A stretch of 64,000 nt of DNA from Iris pallida (taxonomy: Eukaryota; Streptophyta; Magnoliopsida; Asparagales; Iridaceae), in NCBI GenBank assembly GCA_029216955.1, contig JANAVB010003400.1, positions 20,285,988 through 20,349,987 on the forward strand, given 5' to 3'. Below are positions 1 to 13,189 of this stretch, piece by piece. Each line of letters starts with the position of its first letter. The stretch's first letter is position 1. Made by a program: the position numbers and the translations under genes. A model generated the notes under the pieces. It was not told the origin of the DNA. It did not search any database and saw nothing but the letters and a program-made list of their open reading frames with translations.

Positions 1-76
1 TAACGTAAAATCACACTAATAACAATAATTAGAAAAAAGTCAAAAAAATCTTGTTCCGAAAAAAGTGGTGGTTACA
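1..76 (-). repeat. Edge-truncated 3' LTR of the LARD-like element
   Basis: Near-identical to 6926-7001. It ends in TTACA, the complement of the LTR start TGTAA, and is followed at once by the complement of a polypurine tract. Confidence 0.75.
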
Positions 77-90
77 AGTCTACCCCCTTA
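77..90 (-). promoter_or_regulatory. Polypurine tract of the LARD-like element
   Basis: On the minus strand this reads TAAGGGGGTAGACT directly before the LTR start. The neighbouring AATTTCGAGGATGAAATT is shared with the other LTR elements of the window. Confidence 0.65.
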
Positions 91-1670
91 GAAAAATTTC
101 ATCCTCGAAATTTAAGATGGCCGTACCCCTTCTAGGTCAAGCCCCCAACAATCAATGTCAAGAAAATTCTATCTAATAATATGCAAGATCATGGTTCTAC
201 TGGTCGTAATCTCATAGTCTCGAACATGTTCACTACACTATCTATCACAACACAAAATATTCTGACAGGTGCTAATGGAATCACACAATAAGATGGAAAA
301 GAAGGACAAGAAAGACAGACCTGCTAACCCGTCACCCATAGCGTCGGGCTCCTCGACCGTCAACGCAAAAGTCCTGCCCCTCTGGGGTATATCCTTCTGA
401 TGGTGCGGGGTATGATGTCGTGCCAGAGGTAGCCTAGCTCCCCCTCTCTACTACCTTAGACACCTGCACTCCTACTCTTATGATACTTCCTTATAATACC
501 CTATATTTAATATCACATTGATACACCTAGCTAATATTATCACCCTCAATAACACTCACTAATACTAAATTGATACGCTACACCTATCACTTATTACTCA
601 TCAATCATGATACATCCTGGACACTTGCACCCTCTAGGCACCCTTGGTACACAGTCACTAACTCCATAACTATACTGGACAAATGCATGATACTATAGGA
701 TACCAAATGTTAACTATACTCTGACACATGTGTTATAACTATTGCTATAAATGGTACTACACTATGAGTTACTTCTAGGCTTATACACTGATACTTAACG
801 CTCACCTATCTAATGGAACAACTTGAAGACTCACAAGCTATACTAACAACCAACACAAATACTCAAGGACACAAACCTATCTGCAAGCTACCAAGCTACT
901 ATACTATCCAAAGAACTTCGGAACTAATAGAATGAAATCTTATAAGGAACTGGACTAAAAATAACTGAAAGTATTCCTACTCCTAAGTTAATTAATGATG
1001 GAATATAATTCTAAAATAACAGAAATGAAAGATAGAGATGACATGTTAAGAACCTTCTCAAGATATAATCTGATAATAATATGCATCTGTCCAAAATCAT
1101 GATACTCAGAATCCTCGCCATGCCAGTAAGCAAGGCTGTAATAAATGGAAGATTCCATAACTGGGTATGCACCTTTATAATCATGTCGTCTGGAATCCTC
1201 GCTAAGCCGACTAGTATAGCTGCAAGAAATGCCAAATCTTATAACCAAGATATGTACATCCGAAGTCAGGTCTCTACGTTTTCGTCACGCCGGCTAATAT
1301 AGTTGCGATAAACTCCAGGTTCCATAACCAAGTAGATGTTTTACCTTTCCTATTATTCCCGTCAACATATGTTATCAGAAGATACCGTAACTCGGGCCAT
1401 AGTATTCATCTCGATATAAAAATCAAAATCAACAATGATCCATCAAAATCAAATTCAATGACAAGGAGCAATGGCGAACAGAAACAAAAGGAAAGGATTT
1501 CAAATTGACGTTCAAACAAGATTCTCAAGGGTCATCCGAGGAATCTCTCAAAAAGTTCTAATTGTGATTGAGCAACTCCTATCATAACCAAGAATCTTCA
1601 TCCTAATTGCAGGCTCATAATTAGTACTCTAAGTCGAGCACCATTACGAAATTGCATTAGTTGCGACTCT
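91..1670 (-). other. Non-coding internal domain of the LARD-like element
   Basis: No open frame of retroviral character is visible on either strand. The short open frames around 1000-1300 have no recognisable domain. The internal region of about 1.6 kb is far too short for gag-pol. Confidence 0.55.
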
Positions 1671-1688
1671 GACCTGCATGGGCTACCA
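1671..1688 (-). promoter_or_regulatory. Primer-binding site, tRNA-Ile type
   Basis: The minus strand reads TGGTAGCCCATGCAGGTC, 8 nt downstream of the 5' LTR end. It differs by one base from TGGTGGCCCATGCAGGTC, the complement of the 3' end of plant tRNA-Ile(AAU) as I recall it. The same site occurs in four other elements here. Confidence 0.6.
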
Positions 1689-3736
1689 CAAAAATGTGTC
1701 ACGACCCGCACCCTGTTTAGGGGCACGAGAATGTGGGTATGTCTAGCCTACGCCGCAGTGTCGGTGGTAGAATGTTGTACAGGTCAACTAGAAATATAAC
1801 ATCTAGACACAAAATATATAAACCTGTCATCTCCGTACGGAGGTATATAATCTCAACTCAATCACAAGACATCTAAGAAAGATAAGCACGAATATCATAA
1901 AGATATAATAGAAATAGATAAACTGAAATAGATGCAAGTCATAGACAGAAGTTCAGAAATTAAGACATAACACAAGATCTCGAATATAAAGTATACTACA
2001 AGTCTCAAATATCCAGCTGGAATGTAGTCCAGTCAACCTACTAGACTAGGTCACTACAGAAGGTACGTCCTCTACGAACACTATCACCAAGGGTAGATCC
2101 TGGTCAAAGTCTCCGTCTGTGCCAAACCCATAGAAGGTCGAGCATTCAGCATCTAAATCCTCTGTAAACATCAACGGGATTATCTTGTCAGGATATGAGC
2201 AAGTACAAACGCTAACAGCAGTTCCATGTGAATTGACAAATTCTATAAGAGACAATTATAATGGAATATAAGCTGAAATATCAAGATTGAAAATAAACAG
2301 TATATATAAAACTTGATATCATGTCAGGGTATGAAATACTGGAATGTAAAGCAGTACATAAATATCTGATATATAATGTAAACATAAACAGTGCCTTAAG
2401 ATATTAGAGCGTTATGTGATCGGCTTGGGTCAGGATCAGGCTGTTCCATTTGACCGGCTATGAACTAGAAATACATAAAAATAAGATCAGGCTGGCTACA
2501 ATGGAAAGCTATGAACAAGTAGTATCAGGTCAGGCTACACCCTACGTGCAGTGAGGGTGGAGCTAAGAACAGTGAACAAGTAGAATACAAGAGGGATATT
2601 GATCACATAACCACTAATAACTTCCCATCCCTGAGTAGTATATGGATCCGAACATATCACGTCATGACATGGGATTCTCTAAGAGGGTAACAAATCCCCT
2701 TAGGAATCGACGTCTAAACAAGTACAGGAAACAAGATCGAACAATATACCAATATACCATGATAACCCAGGAATGACATCTCATGACAGGATCCGACGTA
2801 TACTAGTCGGTGTACCATCGTGTCGTAATTCAAGTAAAACACTACAACTGAATCGGATATAGTAGATATCACAAAAATAAAAACTATCAGAGAATGTACT
2901 CGCCTGATACCCTGAGCAACTGATATGTATAGATGTCCAAACTGGAGTCACAGAGTCCTATTTAGAGTAATACAGGTTACAGTGAGTTCGTAATATAAAA
3001 ATTAAAGTGTACAATACAATCTACATTATACTAGGCCTCTCTAGGTCAAAAGTCAACCCTTGGTCAACTCTTAGTCAAACTAAGTCAACATCTAGGGTTT
3101 GGTCAACTGTCTAATCAAAGGGATCAATTCTATCTAAGCTAGTCATAATTCTAACCATAGCCCATATACTCTAGGATACCTTATAGTACTATATCATATA
3201 CATATATATCATGCATGAATTCTCAACAAGCCACATATACTATGGTATCCTAAATCACATATATTATCTATAGATACTATCCACTTACCTTTAGCTCATA
3301 TCTCAAATACCTTAACTATTAGCTAATACTTTAGTTTTAGGGTCAATACCTTGCGTAAACTAGATTTTCTAGTCCATGCTAATCAATACTAGGTCTATAC
3401 CTTGAACATATTAGCCATAATAGCTAATATTACCAAGTATCAATACATATATCATGCATCTCTACTAGTTACCTACTATCTAGGATTACTTTAGCCAATT
3501 TATCCTTTATATATACAAGGATGTACCCAATGTCTATTACATATACCATTAACTTTACCTACCCATAACATATACCAATATACCTTTTACCCATATCTAA
3601 ACATTTACCCTTTACCTATATTATATTGATATATCTATATATCCTAATATAGACCCATATCGCTAACCATTTACCCATTACTATATCCTCATACATGTTT
3701 GACTATACTTACCTATGGTGCTTGGTTACTTCCTTA

Positions 3737-3739
<3 letters not shown>

Positions 3740-3777
<38 letters not shown>

Positions 3778-4314
3778 TATAATATATATATAAAGCTATA
3801 TATTAAAATATATATATAAATATCTTATATATTATATTATATAATTATAATCTATAGATTATTATATATAATAAATATATATATATGATATATATATTAT
3901 ATATCTAATATTATATTCTATATATAAAAATATATAAAAAATATATATATATATAAAATACTATTAATATATATTAGTATCATATATATATATTATATAT
4001 ATATTCTGATATATTATCTATATATATCCATTATATAATATATTAAATATATATAGATATATATCTATATTCTATATATATATATATCATATTATATCTA
4101 TATCTATTAAATATATATAATAATATAATATTATTATATATATATATCTATATAATCTATATATATATATATATATAATATATATATATTTATCTATATA
4201 TATATAATACTAATGATATCTATATATACACCCTACATGTCATAGTACACCAAGATACCCATATACCATATCCACATGGTATAATATACCCCTTATACTA
4301 TACGTATAAATATA

Positions 4315-4386
<72 letters not shown>
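3740..4386. repeat. TA-rich low-complexity tract with (AT)n
   Basis: Pure TA dinucleotide runs at about 3740-3775 and 4314-4386 are joined by almost pure A/T sequence. The tract lies inside the large LTR. No coding content. Confidence 0.9.
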
Positions 4387-4390
<4 letters not shown>

Positions 4391-5329
4391 ATGTATCCTA
4401 TAATATTTGTATCTATATGATACCTATATATATGTGATATTGTATCCTTACTATTCTATGCATACCCATGAGTTACCTTGCTACTAAGGTATTTACCTTT
4501 ACCCTTAGAATTACTTTAACAACCTATATATGTACATATACACTTATATATATACGCATATAGATAGCATATCCTTAGGATACCATGCTCTACCTAATAC
4601 TTGACATATCATATACCATGATATGTCATGATACCTTAATTCATTAAGTATCCCACATTTTTTACACCATGTCTTGGCTGTCTTACCTATACCCTATGTA
4701 ACATAACATGTATTCTAGTATCCTATTTCTATATGTACATATACCTCTAGATATCTACCTTTGATCTTCGATACATATATGCATAAATAAGTATCCTAGG
4801 TTACCTACAATTGATACCAAGATATCTATATCCTTACCTTATGACATGTATAGCTATAGATTATAGCAATATGTTTACCTATATATCAATATATAAATTT
4901 ACCCTTCTATTCCATTACCTATCAAAATTATCCTAGGATGTCCTATGCTTACCATACCCTACCAATCGTACACACATGGACTCACTCATCCTACTCTTAG
5001 CACTTGACATCTTGATATTATCTATTACCTAGTTCTAATACCCAATATCTTAGTATCTTGGCCAATACCTTATCCTCTCATATACTTATCCAACTAACTC
5101 TAATACTAATACTTGATACCAACTAGGATACCTTACTCAAGTCCCAATACTCACTTATCCTTACTTATGATACTTGAGTGTCACGATACCAATATCCTCA
5201 TAGTATCCAAGTATTACACTAGTACATTGCCCACAACTTTAATATCTTGACACATAACTTATCTATATTTGGCTTACTAGATAACCATTTGTATCAACAT
5301 TAACACACACTAACTAACACATATTACCT

Positions 5330-5447
<118 letters not shown>

Positions 5448-5766
5448 ATATCATAAATATTCTTGATAATAACCTATGATACCTACATTCACTTGATATC
5501 CATACTATATAGGCTCATAGAATACATAAAATGCCTATGTCGTATAGTTAGTTTTCTACTTAAAACCAATACTGTACCTATTAGATCTATTCACTAAATT
5601 CTAGAATTAAAGTATGTCATAGTCCTTCGTATTAGCTTTCCAAAACTTCAAACGGATCGCATTTTCGTGTCCGGAAGCTTTCGGAATCGCGAAAACACTT
5701 AAATGCGTTCGTCTTTCGGACCGCTGACACTCAAACAGTTTTACAGAAAGTTCTAGAACTAATTTG

Positions 5767-5768
<2 letters not shown>

Positions 5769-5842
<74 letters not shown>
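5769..5842. repeat. (AT)n microsatellite
   Basis: Continuous TA dinucleotide run in the LTR. Confidence 0.92.
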
Positions 5843-5845
<3 letters not shown>

Positions 5846-7054
5846 GAAAGCTAACTTCGATACGGTTCTTTAAAAAAAACGAAAGATTAATCGGAGTCTT
5901 GAGCTAGGAGTTATGACATTTCTAAGTTGATATGGCTACTAAAAATGTGGATGAATATTATGACGAATTTGGGTTATTTTGGACAAAAGAAACACATGTA
6001 TATACCCAAATATAACCATGTATTTCATGAGATACCATGACATAACACCACGTATCCTATTTAGGATGCATACACCCAATCTCGACTTAAAAAGGACACG
6101 AAAGTTCATTTGGGGACACGTATCGAACACTTGGTGGTCACAAATTCGATTTTCCCTAATTTGTATCAAAATAAAATAGAAAAAACCTTCAAATAGGAAG
6201 AGGAGAGCCTTAACTCCTCTCTAATGGTACCCTAATATAAATAGGGTCTTAAATGAATGTAGTTACACTAATAAATGAAATGGAAGGGTTTAGAGAGCTC
6301 ATACCAAAAGGGAGATGGATTTCCAATGTAAAATTCCTAGATCTAGATCTCCACCAAGCTTCAAGGCTCGAAATCCTTCTAATCCTTTCTTAGCTAGCCA
6401 ATAGAGGCTTCTCCTCTCCAATGGGAAGAGAATCAAACGAATTTGGCTCAATTTGGAGAAATTTTAGGTGTATGAGCAATTTTGGGGGAAAAACTCCTAA
6501 ATTAGGGCTTGAAATGAAAATGGAAAGAGGAAGTAGATGATGTGGGGCTTTAATAGGAAGGTAGGCTGCCATATGGTGTTAAATTTAGGATTTGGTTAAT
6601 TAGGAAAGGTCCACCACACCCCTCCCTTTAGTTATGACAAGTTTGGGATTAAACCACCCTTCCTAATTAGGTGTTTAGTCAAGTTTTCTAACTAAATATT
6701 CTAATCTAGCCATAGACTAACTAAAGGTCATTTAGGCTAGTCCTAATCATCTAGTTTGATAGTCATGATTAGTTAGTTTCGGTCATCTAGGATCATTAAC
6801 CACTATTCTAGTCAAAGGCTAACCATTAGTCATATTCACTAATAACACATATGCACTATTAATTATTTAGATAATTAATCAAAATATAAATTCTAGTTTT
6901 GAAAACTAATTTGTCACTTAAGATATAACGTGAAATCACACTAATAACAATAATTAGGAAAAAGTCAAAAATACCCCTATTCCGAAAAAGTGGTGGTTAC
7001 AGCATGATCCGACTAGACCCAGTATCTTGGGATCGGGTCGTGACATATTTTCAG

Positions 7055-7072
7055 TGGTGGCCCATACAGGTC
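7055..7072 (+). promoter_or_regulatory. Primer-binding site, tRNA-Ile type
   Basis: TGGTGGCCCATACAGGTC lies 9 nt after the LTR end at 7045 and differs at one base from the site in elements A, B and C. Confidence 0.6.
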
Positions 7073-9702
7073 CAGTTCTGCAAATTAGTCTAGTCAACTT
7101 AGTTTAGAAAAATATGCAGTCTTGCAATCTGACTTTAGATTTAAGAATGACTTTAGAAAAACAGACTCTAGAAACAATTAGCACACTTAGACTATTTCCA
7201 ACCTGTCACAACATAGGACTGAATTTATCTATTTATATAATCTAGTTTTGCTTGCTTATAGTTTCGTAGGTTACCTTGCTTATGTTTGTTACTTATCTTC
7301 CTTCCTTCCATTCCAGAGAATGGTTGATGAAGGACTTACTCGATCTTTATTAACTAGAAACCTTACCCAGTTAGGCCAAATCTTTTAAGTTGTGTTTGAC
7401 ATTATTTTCTTAATAATAATGTTGTATAAAATTATAGGATTAGTTGGAAGTTGAGGCTATAGTTACCATCCCAATTGTTTTAGAATCTATGCCTGCCATT
7501 AATACCAGTCACTAAGCTTTAACCCATTCCTTCTACTTTCCTAAATCAGATTTCATTATCAGAATACCTTGATCAAATTGTGATGTCTTTATTTTGACTT
7601 GTGAAACATAACCCTTACCATATTCGACTTAATCAACCCAGAATCCTTGCAACTACTGGTGTATTCACATTAGTATGATCTTTATCCATTTTTGACCATT
7701 CAACTTTATAATTTCTACAAACATCTTTGCTTCGAATGTGACATTCCTATTTGACCCCAAGGAAAATGTCACATTCATCTTGATAACATTTCGTTGATGC
7801 GTTTACCCTTTGAAAATCTTATGGATTTAGTTGAAAGAGTATTCAACAAACCACCATGGCATTACAGATGTGCACTGTAGCCATTTACCCAATTCACAAA
7901 AACTGTAAGTTTACTGCAGCCAGATGCGCACTGACGGGACGTAAACTTTAGTTAAGGTGATTATAGGTACACATTGGTTTTTGAGTATTGTTGAGACTAC
8001 GTCCTAGATCCTTATGTTTTAATCTGAGCTATGAAGCCAAGGGCTTACTGCAGCTAGATGTATATGCACTAGCGAGGCATATGTTCTTAAGCATTATGGT
8101 ATTAGATTAAAAATATGATTACTATCAGCTTTGTATCACTTTCAGACAATCATTGACTTCTCGGATCAAACTCTTATTCTTATACTTGGTCCTTTCACCC
8201 ATTTTATCAAATTCATTATCTCAATAGTTCCATTAGCATTTCAGATTGCAAATCATTCATATCATTATTGAGTTTGAACTTTCTTAGCATATTTATCATT
8301 TCAAACACCCATGTATTATAGTTAGACCCTATTATTTGCAATAAGAAAGCAGGACCCAAGTTCAAGGGTTGTAGAAGAAGATGAAGCAGTTGGAGACTGC
8401 TCCCACACCGAGGACCAAGACTTTGAGAACTAGTGCTAAGAGAATCTAGAGTTGTTAGTAGCACTAGGTGATTCTTTGTGAAGTTGTAACCAGATAACTT
8501 TAGAAGAAGTTTAGAAGAATCTTCCTATAATTCTATGATGATGTGAAATGAATCCTTAGTTACACTCTTATTTTGACGAATGTCTTTCATAATGTCATAT
8601 TTTCCTTACAATACAATTTCTGAAAACTTGAGTATTTCAATTTTAGGGAGAAGGTAGGTAAGAATTATTGAGATAGGACTTGTCAAATATATATTAATGT
8701 TAAGGTTTGGAAGAATATAATTTTGATATGAATCCTTAGATATATGTTGATAGGCGAAGGTACTCATGATTATTGGAGGCGATATCATATTTTCAGTAAC
8801 ACTATTCTTGTATAGATTAGTGACAAGTCTATGATTGTAATTTTGCCAAATCAGTGTAACTACTATTTAGTTTGTCTTTTTCAATTCTTGGATATTGTAG
8901 CATTGTTGAGTTTTCCAGAAATAGGATATTGGTAGAGAGAGGAAGACTACGACAAGCAAGAACATGTATGAGTATGAAAAAATTTTGACAATGACTGTTC
9001 ATCATGATATTTAAGGATTACCACTTAGAGAAGGAATTATACGAGTTTAAAAGGTGATTATGAATTGATTAGGATGTTATTGATAAACGGACGAATGTTA
9101 TATCATTGAGGAAAAAAAATGAAGGACATCATCTATCCTGTTCAATTTCATTTTTCTCGTACTATGACATGATGCACCATATAAATTTCTCTTAGTAAAG
9201 ACACCTTTAGGCATGTTGTGTGTTACATATATTGTTATGTGTATTATGTAATTACTAGTCAGACTATGTCATTTCTTTTTGGTATTAGTATCTTTGAAAC
9301 TTAGGGCAAAATTGATGTTCGGATGGAACACGAATATTAGAAGAAATCTTGATCAATAAATATAACGTTCTAGAGTGATTGGAGGAAAAACATTGCGAGA
9401 ATATTATGTTTGCTTGGTAAGCAATGATAAAATGACTAAATTTGCACAATTCCTTCGATAATTGATAATTCAGAAATAGAAGCAGAAATTCACAATTGGA
9501 GACAGTGAGTGTGTTTCTAAGGAGAGAAGATATGTTATTTTAAAGAGAGTGCATGAATTGACCAATATATTTTTCCATTTTAGATTAGCCATGGGACAGC
9601 TAACGTAGTTTTGTTTGAGGTAGTTAATAGAGTAATGCCTTTGCTTGTTGAGGCTTGATTATACCCCTATCTCAACCCATAGAATTTCGAGGATGAAATT
9701 TT
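7073..9702 (+). other. Internal region without recognisable genes
   Basis: No open frame of useful length or recognised motif. Two imperfect copies of a segment containing TTACTGCAGC(C/T)AGATG occur near 7910-7950 and 8045-8090. The region ends with AATTTCGAGGATGAAATT before the polypurine tract, as in coding Tekay-like elements. Confidence 0.5.
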
Positions 9703-9717
9703 CTAAGGAGGAAAGGT
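9703..9717 (+). promoter_or_regulatory. Polypurine tract
   Basis: CTAAGGAGGAAAGGT lies immediately before the LTR start TGTAAAACCC. Confidence 0.65.
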
Positions 9718-10043
9718 TGTAAAACCCTAATTATAAATAGGTTAATTAAATTGAGATTTGCAACAACAAAAAAAATCATTTGGCTTTTATTTCCTATTTT
9801 AGTTTATTATTATTATTATTTTATTAGTCAAAAATTAGATTTCGATTTTTAATATTAATTATTGGATGGTGTTCTTGTCCGGACCCTTTAACCCAAACCC
9901 TTTAACACAAACCCATTTAACTAAACCCCTACCCGTTCAACCCCACTACCCCAATCACCCTACTACCCCGCACGAACCCCGCACTCCCGGATCTATCATC
10001 TTCTCTCCCTCATACAAACTCTCAGAAACTCCACAGAAACTCT
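9718..10043 (+). repeat. 3' LTR, first part (split by CACTA)
   Basis: It opens TGTAAAACCC, as does the LTR at 42991. A C-rich stretch from 9890 continues across the CACTA insertion at 36095. The target duplication TCT occupies 10041-10043. Confidence 0.6.
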
Positions 10044-10255
10044 CACTACACCAAAATAGCTAATTAGGAACATTAGACATAATTCAATCTGGAACGTCTA
10101 TTAAGTGTGCCTAGATTTTGGAACGGACAAAAACTGTGCCAAAATAAAAAAAATGTTCCAAATATTACTTTTTCTTTTTTTAATAAAAATTATGTAATCT
10201 GAAACACATATAAACCATTCCAAAACTATTCCCAATAATAAAAATTTAGTTCGTG
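10044..10255. repeat. Left subterminal repeats of the Pack-CACTA
   Basis: Repeated GGAAC and its complement GTTCC, in variants such as TGGAACG and TGTTCCAAA, follow the terminal repeat. Confidence 0.65.
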
Positions 10256-10399
10256 TGATCTCACGTGACCTTTACAAAACGCCCACTCTATTTTTTTTCA
10301 TCTGGCACCCAAAAAAAGAGTTCTCTCTTTTGCTTTCTCTTCCCCCAAAAAGGAGTACTCTCTCTTTTGCTTTCTTTCCACAAAAAACCTAAGAAGACT

Positions 10400-10636
10400 A
10401 CAGCAGCACCGAGAGGGGTGGTGGTCGGTGGGAGCATAGCCGGCCTGTACTGCGCCCACGCCCTCGTCGTCGCGGGATGGGAGGTGAAGGTCATCAAGAA
10501 GTCCGTCTCTTCTCCCTCCATTAGCCCCACCGGCACCGGACTCGGCCTCGACCCTCAGTCCTGCCGCATCCTCAGCCGTTGGATCTTCGATCCAGACCTC
10601 ATCTGGACCTCCACCTTTCCTCTCTCCATCGAGTTG
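10400..10636 (+). pseudogene. Captured exon of a plant FAD-dependent monooxygenase
   Basis: The frame encodes a Rossmann-type FAD-binding start: VVVGGSIAGLYCAHALVVAG, a second strand VKVIKKS, then GTGLGLDPQSCRIL and TFPLSIEL. This matches the N-terminal exon of plant monooxygenase FAD-binding proteins of the At5g11330 type, recognised from memory of the family. The sequence stops at a plausible donor (GTTCGT at 10637). The residue ending strand 2, normally acidic, is Lys (VIKKS), which would weaken FAD ribose binding. The open frame begins upstream at 10265, but 10265-10400 is low-complexity Phe/Lys sequence, probably 5' UTR-like. High third-position GC contrasts with the AT-rich CACTA around it. 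No downstream exons are recognisable, so it is a fragment. Confidence 0.66.
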
Positions 10637-11062
10637 GTTCGTTCCCTTCCTTCGTCAAACTTTTACTTTAGCGCCCTCGTCTATTTTTTTAAATTCAAGT
10701 ACTGTGCTGGTAGGAATCACGCACGCTTCAAAAAATTGGGTGTCGTGTCCCTGCTTCGACTAGTTTTAATTGCTAGTAACAGAGTTTAGGCCCTTCTCAT
10801 GCGTCTAAAAAAAGGTTTGTAATGTCTTATGGTTACTATTTGTTCTTATGGACGTGTAATGCATAAGTAGCCAAATTATTATGCTTGTGAGTCTGGTTGT
10901 TGACTTTTTTTTATTTATTTTGGGTTCAATATCCTTTTTTTGTGCATTCAGTATCTTATCTTATGGTGATTGCTATGCATTGTTATCGTCAAGGTTAATT
11001 TATTACTCATAGAAATGGGGAAGACCTTCTTATCAATGTTTGCTCCGCTTTTATTGGTTGGC
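10637..11062 (+). other. Intron-like captured sequence, no gene
   Basis: T-rich non-coding sequence after the captured FAD exon. Nothing recognisable before the MULE target site at 11063. Confidence 0.45.
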
Positions 11063-11505
11063 ATATCAATGGGGTAAAGTGCATTTAAACCCTCCTTAGA
11101 GTTGCCTCGTTCGCAAAATAAGACCTTTTAGAAAACTTAAGCAGTTTGCACCTCCCGCAAACCATGTTTTGCTCAGAATACCCCTTTCCGTCAAAATGAC
11201 GTTAGAAGTAGCCGTTAGCACCCAATTTTAGGAGAGATGAATTTTTTTACTCCCCAAAATACCCCTCTATTGTACCGTTAGGGACAGCAGCCTATTCCAT
11301 TCTCTATATATAGGATTGTTTGAAGGAAGCTTGTTTGAAACATAACATTAAACACAAACTTTCTATTTTCTACATATTTGACCGGTTGGCTGGTAGGGAA
11401 AATAACGTTTTATTTTTTCATATTCCTTTTTATTTTACTTATTTGCTATCATTTAATGTGTTGAAGCTTTTTCTTACCTACAGATCTCAAATCCAACTGC
11501 AAATT

Positions 11506-11898
11506 ATGGCCAGCAGCTCGCAATCTTCATTCTCAAGACGTCCAAATAGAAATTATGGAAGAACAATTTATTACTATTGTGGATTAATTAGTCCACTGAA
11601 GACTTCATGGACACCAACCAATCCTGGAAGAAGATTTTACGGGTGTACAAATTTTCCAACAAATTCTTGTGGTTTTCTACTATGGGAGGATGAGAAACTT
11701 TCAGAACACTATCAAATTCTAATGTGGAATTTAATGAAAGAAGTAAATGAGCATCGAGGCCAAGGTTTACAGCCTATTCCAAGAGAATCGACAGAGGCGG
11801 TGGCAGCAACTGAACCCAGACCATGCTTCAACATATATGTTTTGCAATTTATTTTAGGATTTTTGACATATTTAGTACTATTAAAGTTATTCGTTTAA
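11506..11898 (+). CDS. Small GRF-type zinc-finger protein with C-terminal membrane segment
   Basis: A 130-residue protein. Residues 21-63 form a GRF zinc finger: YYYCGL, the diagnostic TSWT..NPGRRFYGC and SCGFLLWEDE, with Cys25, Cys47 and Cys55 as ligands. The usual CxCG start is YxCG here (Tyr23), so one expected zinc ligand is missing. Residues 111-130 are strongly hydrophobic, like a membrane anchor. GRF finger plus C-terminal hydrophobic segment is the layout of the plant At4g04775-like proteins. I chose the ATG at 11506 because the upstream in-frame extension from 11320 is low-complexity and not conserved-looking. It lies in the MULE, converging on the transposase remnant. Function of these proteins is not established. 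The open frame is intact, but the lost ligand suggests decay. Confidence 0.68.
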   Translation: MASSSQSSFSRRPNRNYGRTIYYYCGLISPLKTSWTPTNPGRRFYGCTNFPTNSCGFLLWEDEKLSEHYQILMWNLMKEVNEHRGQGLQPIPRESTEAVAATEPRPCFNIYVLQFILGFLTYLVLLKLFV

Positions 11899-11989
11899 GC
11901 AATACGGATGTGATGAATGTTGCAGTTGCAATTAAAGTATTGTACCCAGATCATATTTTACATGTTTTGTATCAAGATTTAGAATTCAA

Positions 11990-12560
11990 GTTTCCAATCC
12001 AAGCAACATGAGGAAATTACCAATGTAAACTGCAGTTGCATTCCAAATGTAAACATGTAAACTGCAAAATGGAACACATATGTGAACTGCAGTTGCATTC
12101 CAATATGAGGAAATTGCAACATGTATACTGCAAATGAACTGCCAATGTAAACACAATAGGAACTGCCAAATGGAACACATATATGAACTATATGAACTGC
12201 AGTTGCATTCCAAAATGATAAAAAGCAACATGAGCAAATGTAAACTGCAGTTGCTTTCCAATATGTTCCTATATGAACTGCCAAATGGAACACATGTTCC
12301 TATATGAACAGCAACATGAGCAAGTTGCCAATGAACTGCCAAAATCAAAATCAAAATCAAATGTTCATCAACATATTATTTAAACAGACATCATTTCATC
12401 CATTTGTAAATTGCCATCAAAATCAAAATCAAATATTCATCAACATATCATTTAAACAGACATCAAAATCAAATGTTCACCAACATGTAACTGCAAATGA
12501 ACTGACAATGAACACATACAGCACAATATAAACTTTCATCAAAATCAAATGTTCATCAAC
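11990..12560. repeat. Degenerate short repeat array in the MULE
   Basis: Recurring pieces such as AACTGCAGTTGCATTCCAA, GAACTGCCAAATGGAACAC and CAAAATCAAATGTTCATCAA are spaced tens of bases apart. No coding signal. The array sits between the two convergent genes. Confidence 0.7.
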
Positions 12561-12779
12561 ATATCATTTCTTCAACAACATTTCATCTGTACAAGAACAG
12601 GTGAGACAAGTACTTAAACACATTTTATCCATTTCTTAAGAGTTCAAATGTTCATCAACATATCGTTTCTTAAACTGCACATCCATTCTTCATCTAAAAT
12701 ATATAAACTGCACTTCCATATGCTTTGCTCCCACATGCTTGTATACTGCAGAAAAAAAAGGAAGAGTTAGTGACAGCAG

Positions 12780-13150
12780 CATGAGGTAGGGATAGTGCTG
12801 AAATGAAGAAGAGTTATGAACCTGTAGTATGACAAACCTTGGTAGGGACAGCAGCAAGACCAAAATGATAGTGCCTCCCACAGCAACATTCAGCATGACA
12901 AAATGATAAACTTGGTAGGGACAGTGGCTCAGATGAGTTAGTGAGTAAAGGATAACTGGTCACCAAAATGATAAAGACCCCACAGCAACATTTAGCATGA
13001 CAAAATGAGGTAGGGACAACATCATGCAACGTAACAGAGCTCCCCACAGACAGAGCACCCCACTTAAACAGGTAGGGACAGCAGCATAATGGGTCACCAA
13101 AATGATAAAGACCCCACATACAGAGCATAATGGGTCCCAATTCATCATTG
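12780..13150. repeat. Short dispersed repeats replacing the transposase 3' half
   Basis: The units GGTAGGGACAGCAGCA and CACCAAAATGATAAAGACCCC recur several times. An open frame runs through on the minus strand, but its residues have no transposase character, so this looks like filler where the catalytic domain should be. Confidence 0.55.
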
Positions 13151-13189
13151 CCACATATATCCTTATACCCACATAACTCGAATTCATCA

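Larger units (their letters stand above)
7002..10043 (+). mobile_element. Non-coding LTR retrotransposon, left part
   Basis: Seen: 7002-7045 is the last part of a plus-strand 5' LTR ending GGTCGTGACA. A primer-binding site follows at 7055-7072, then 2.6 kb without gag or pol, then a polypurine tract (9703-9717) and a 3' LTR starting TGTAAAACCC at 9718. The rest of the 5' LTR lies left of the LARD-like insertion, outside the window. The 3' LTR is interrupted at 10044 by a CACTA transposon and resumes at 36095. It is a non-autonomous LTR element or a heavily decayed one. Confidence 0.65.
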
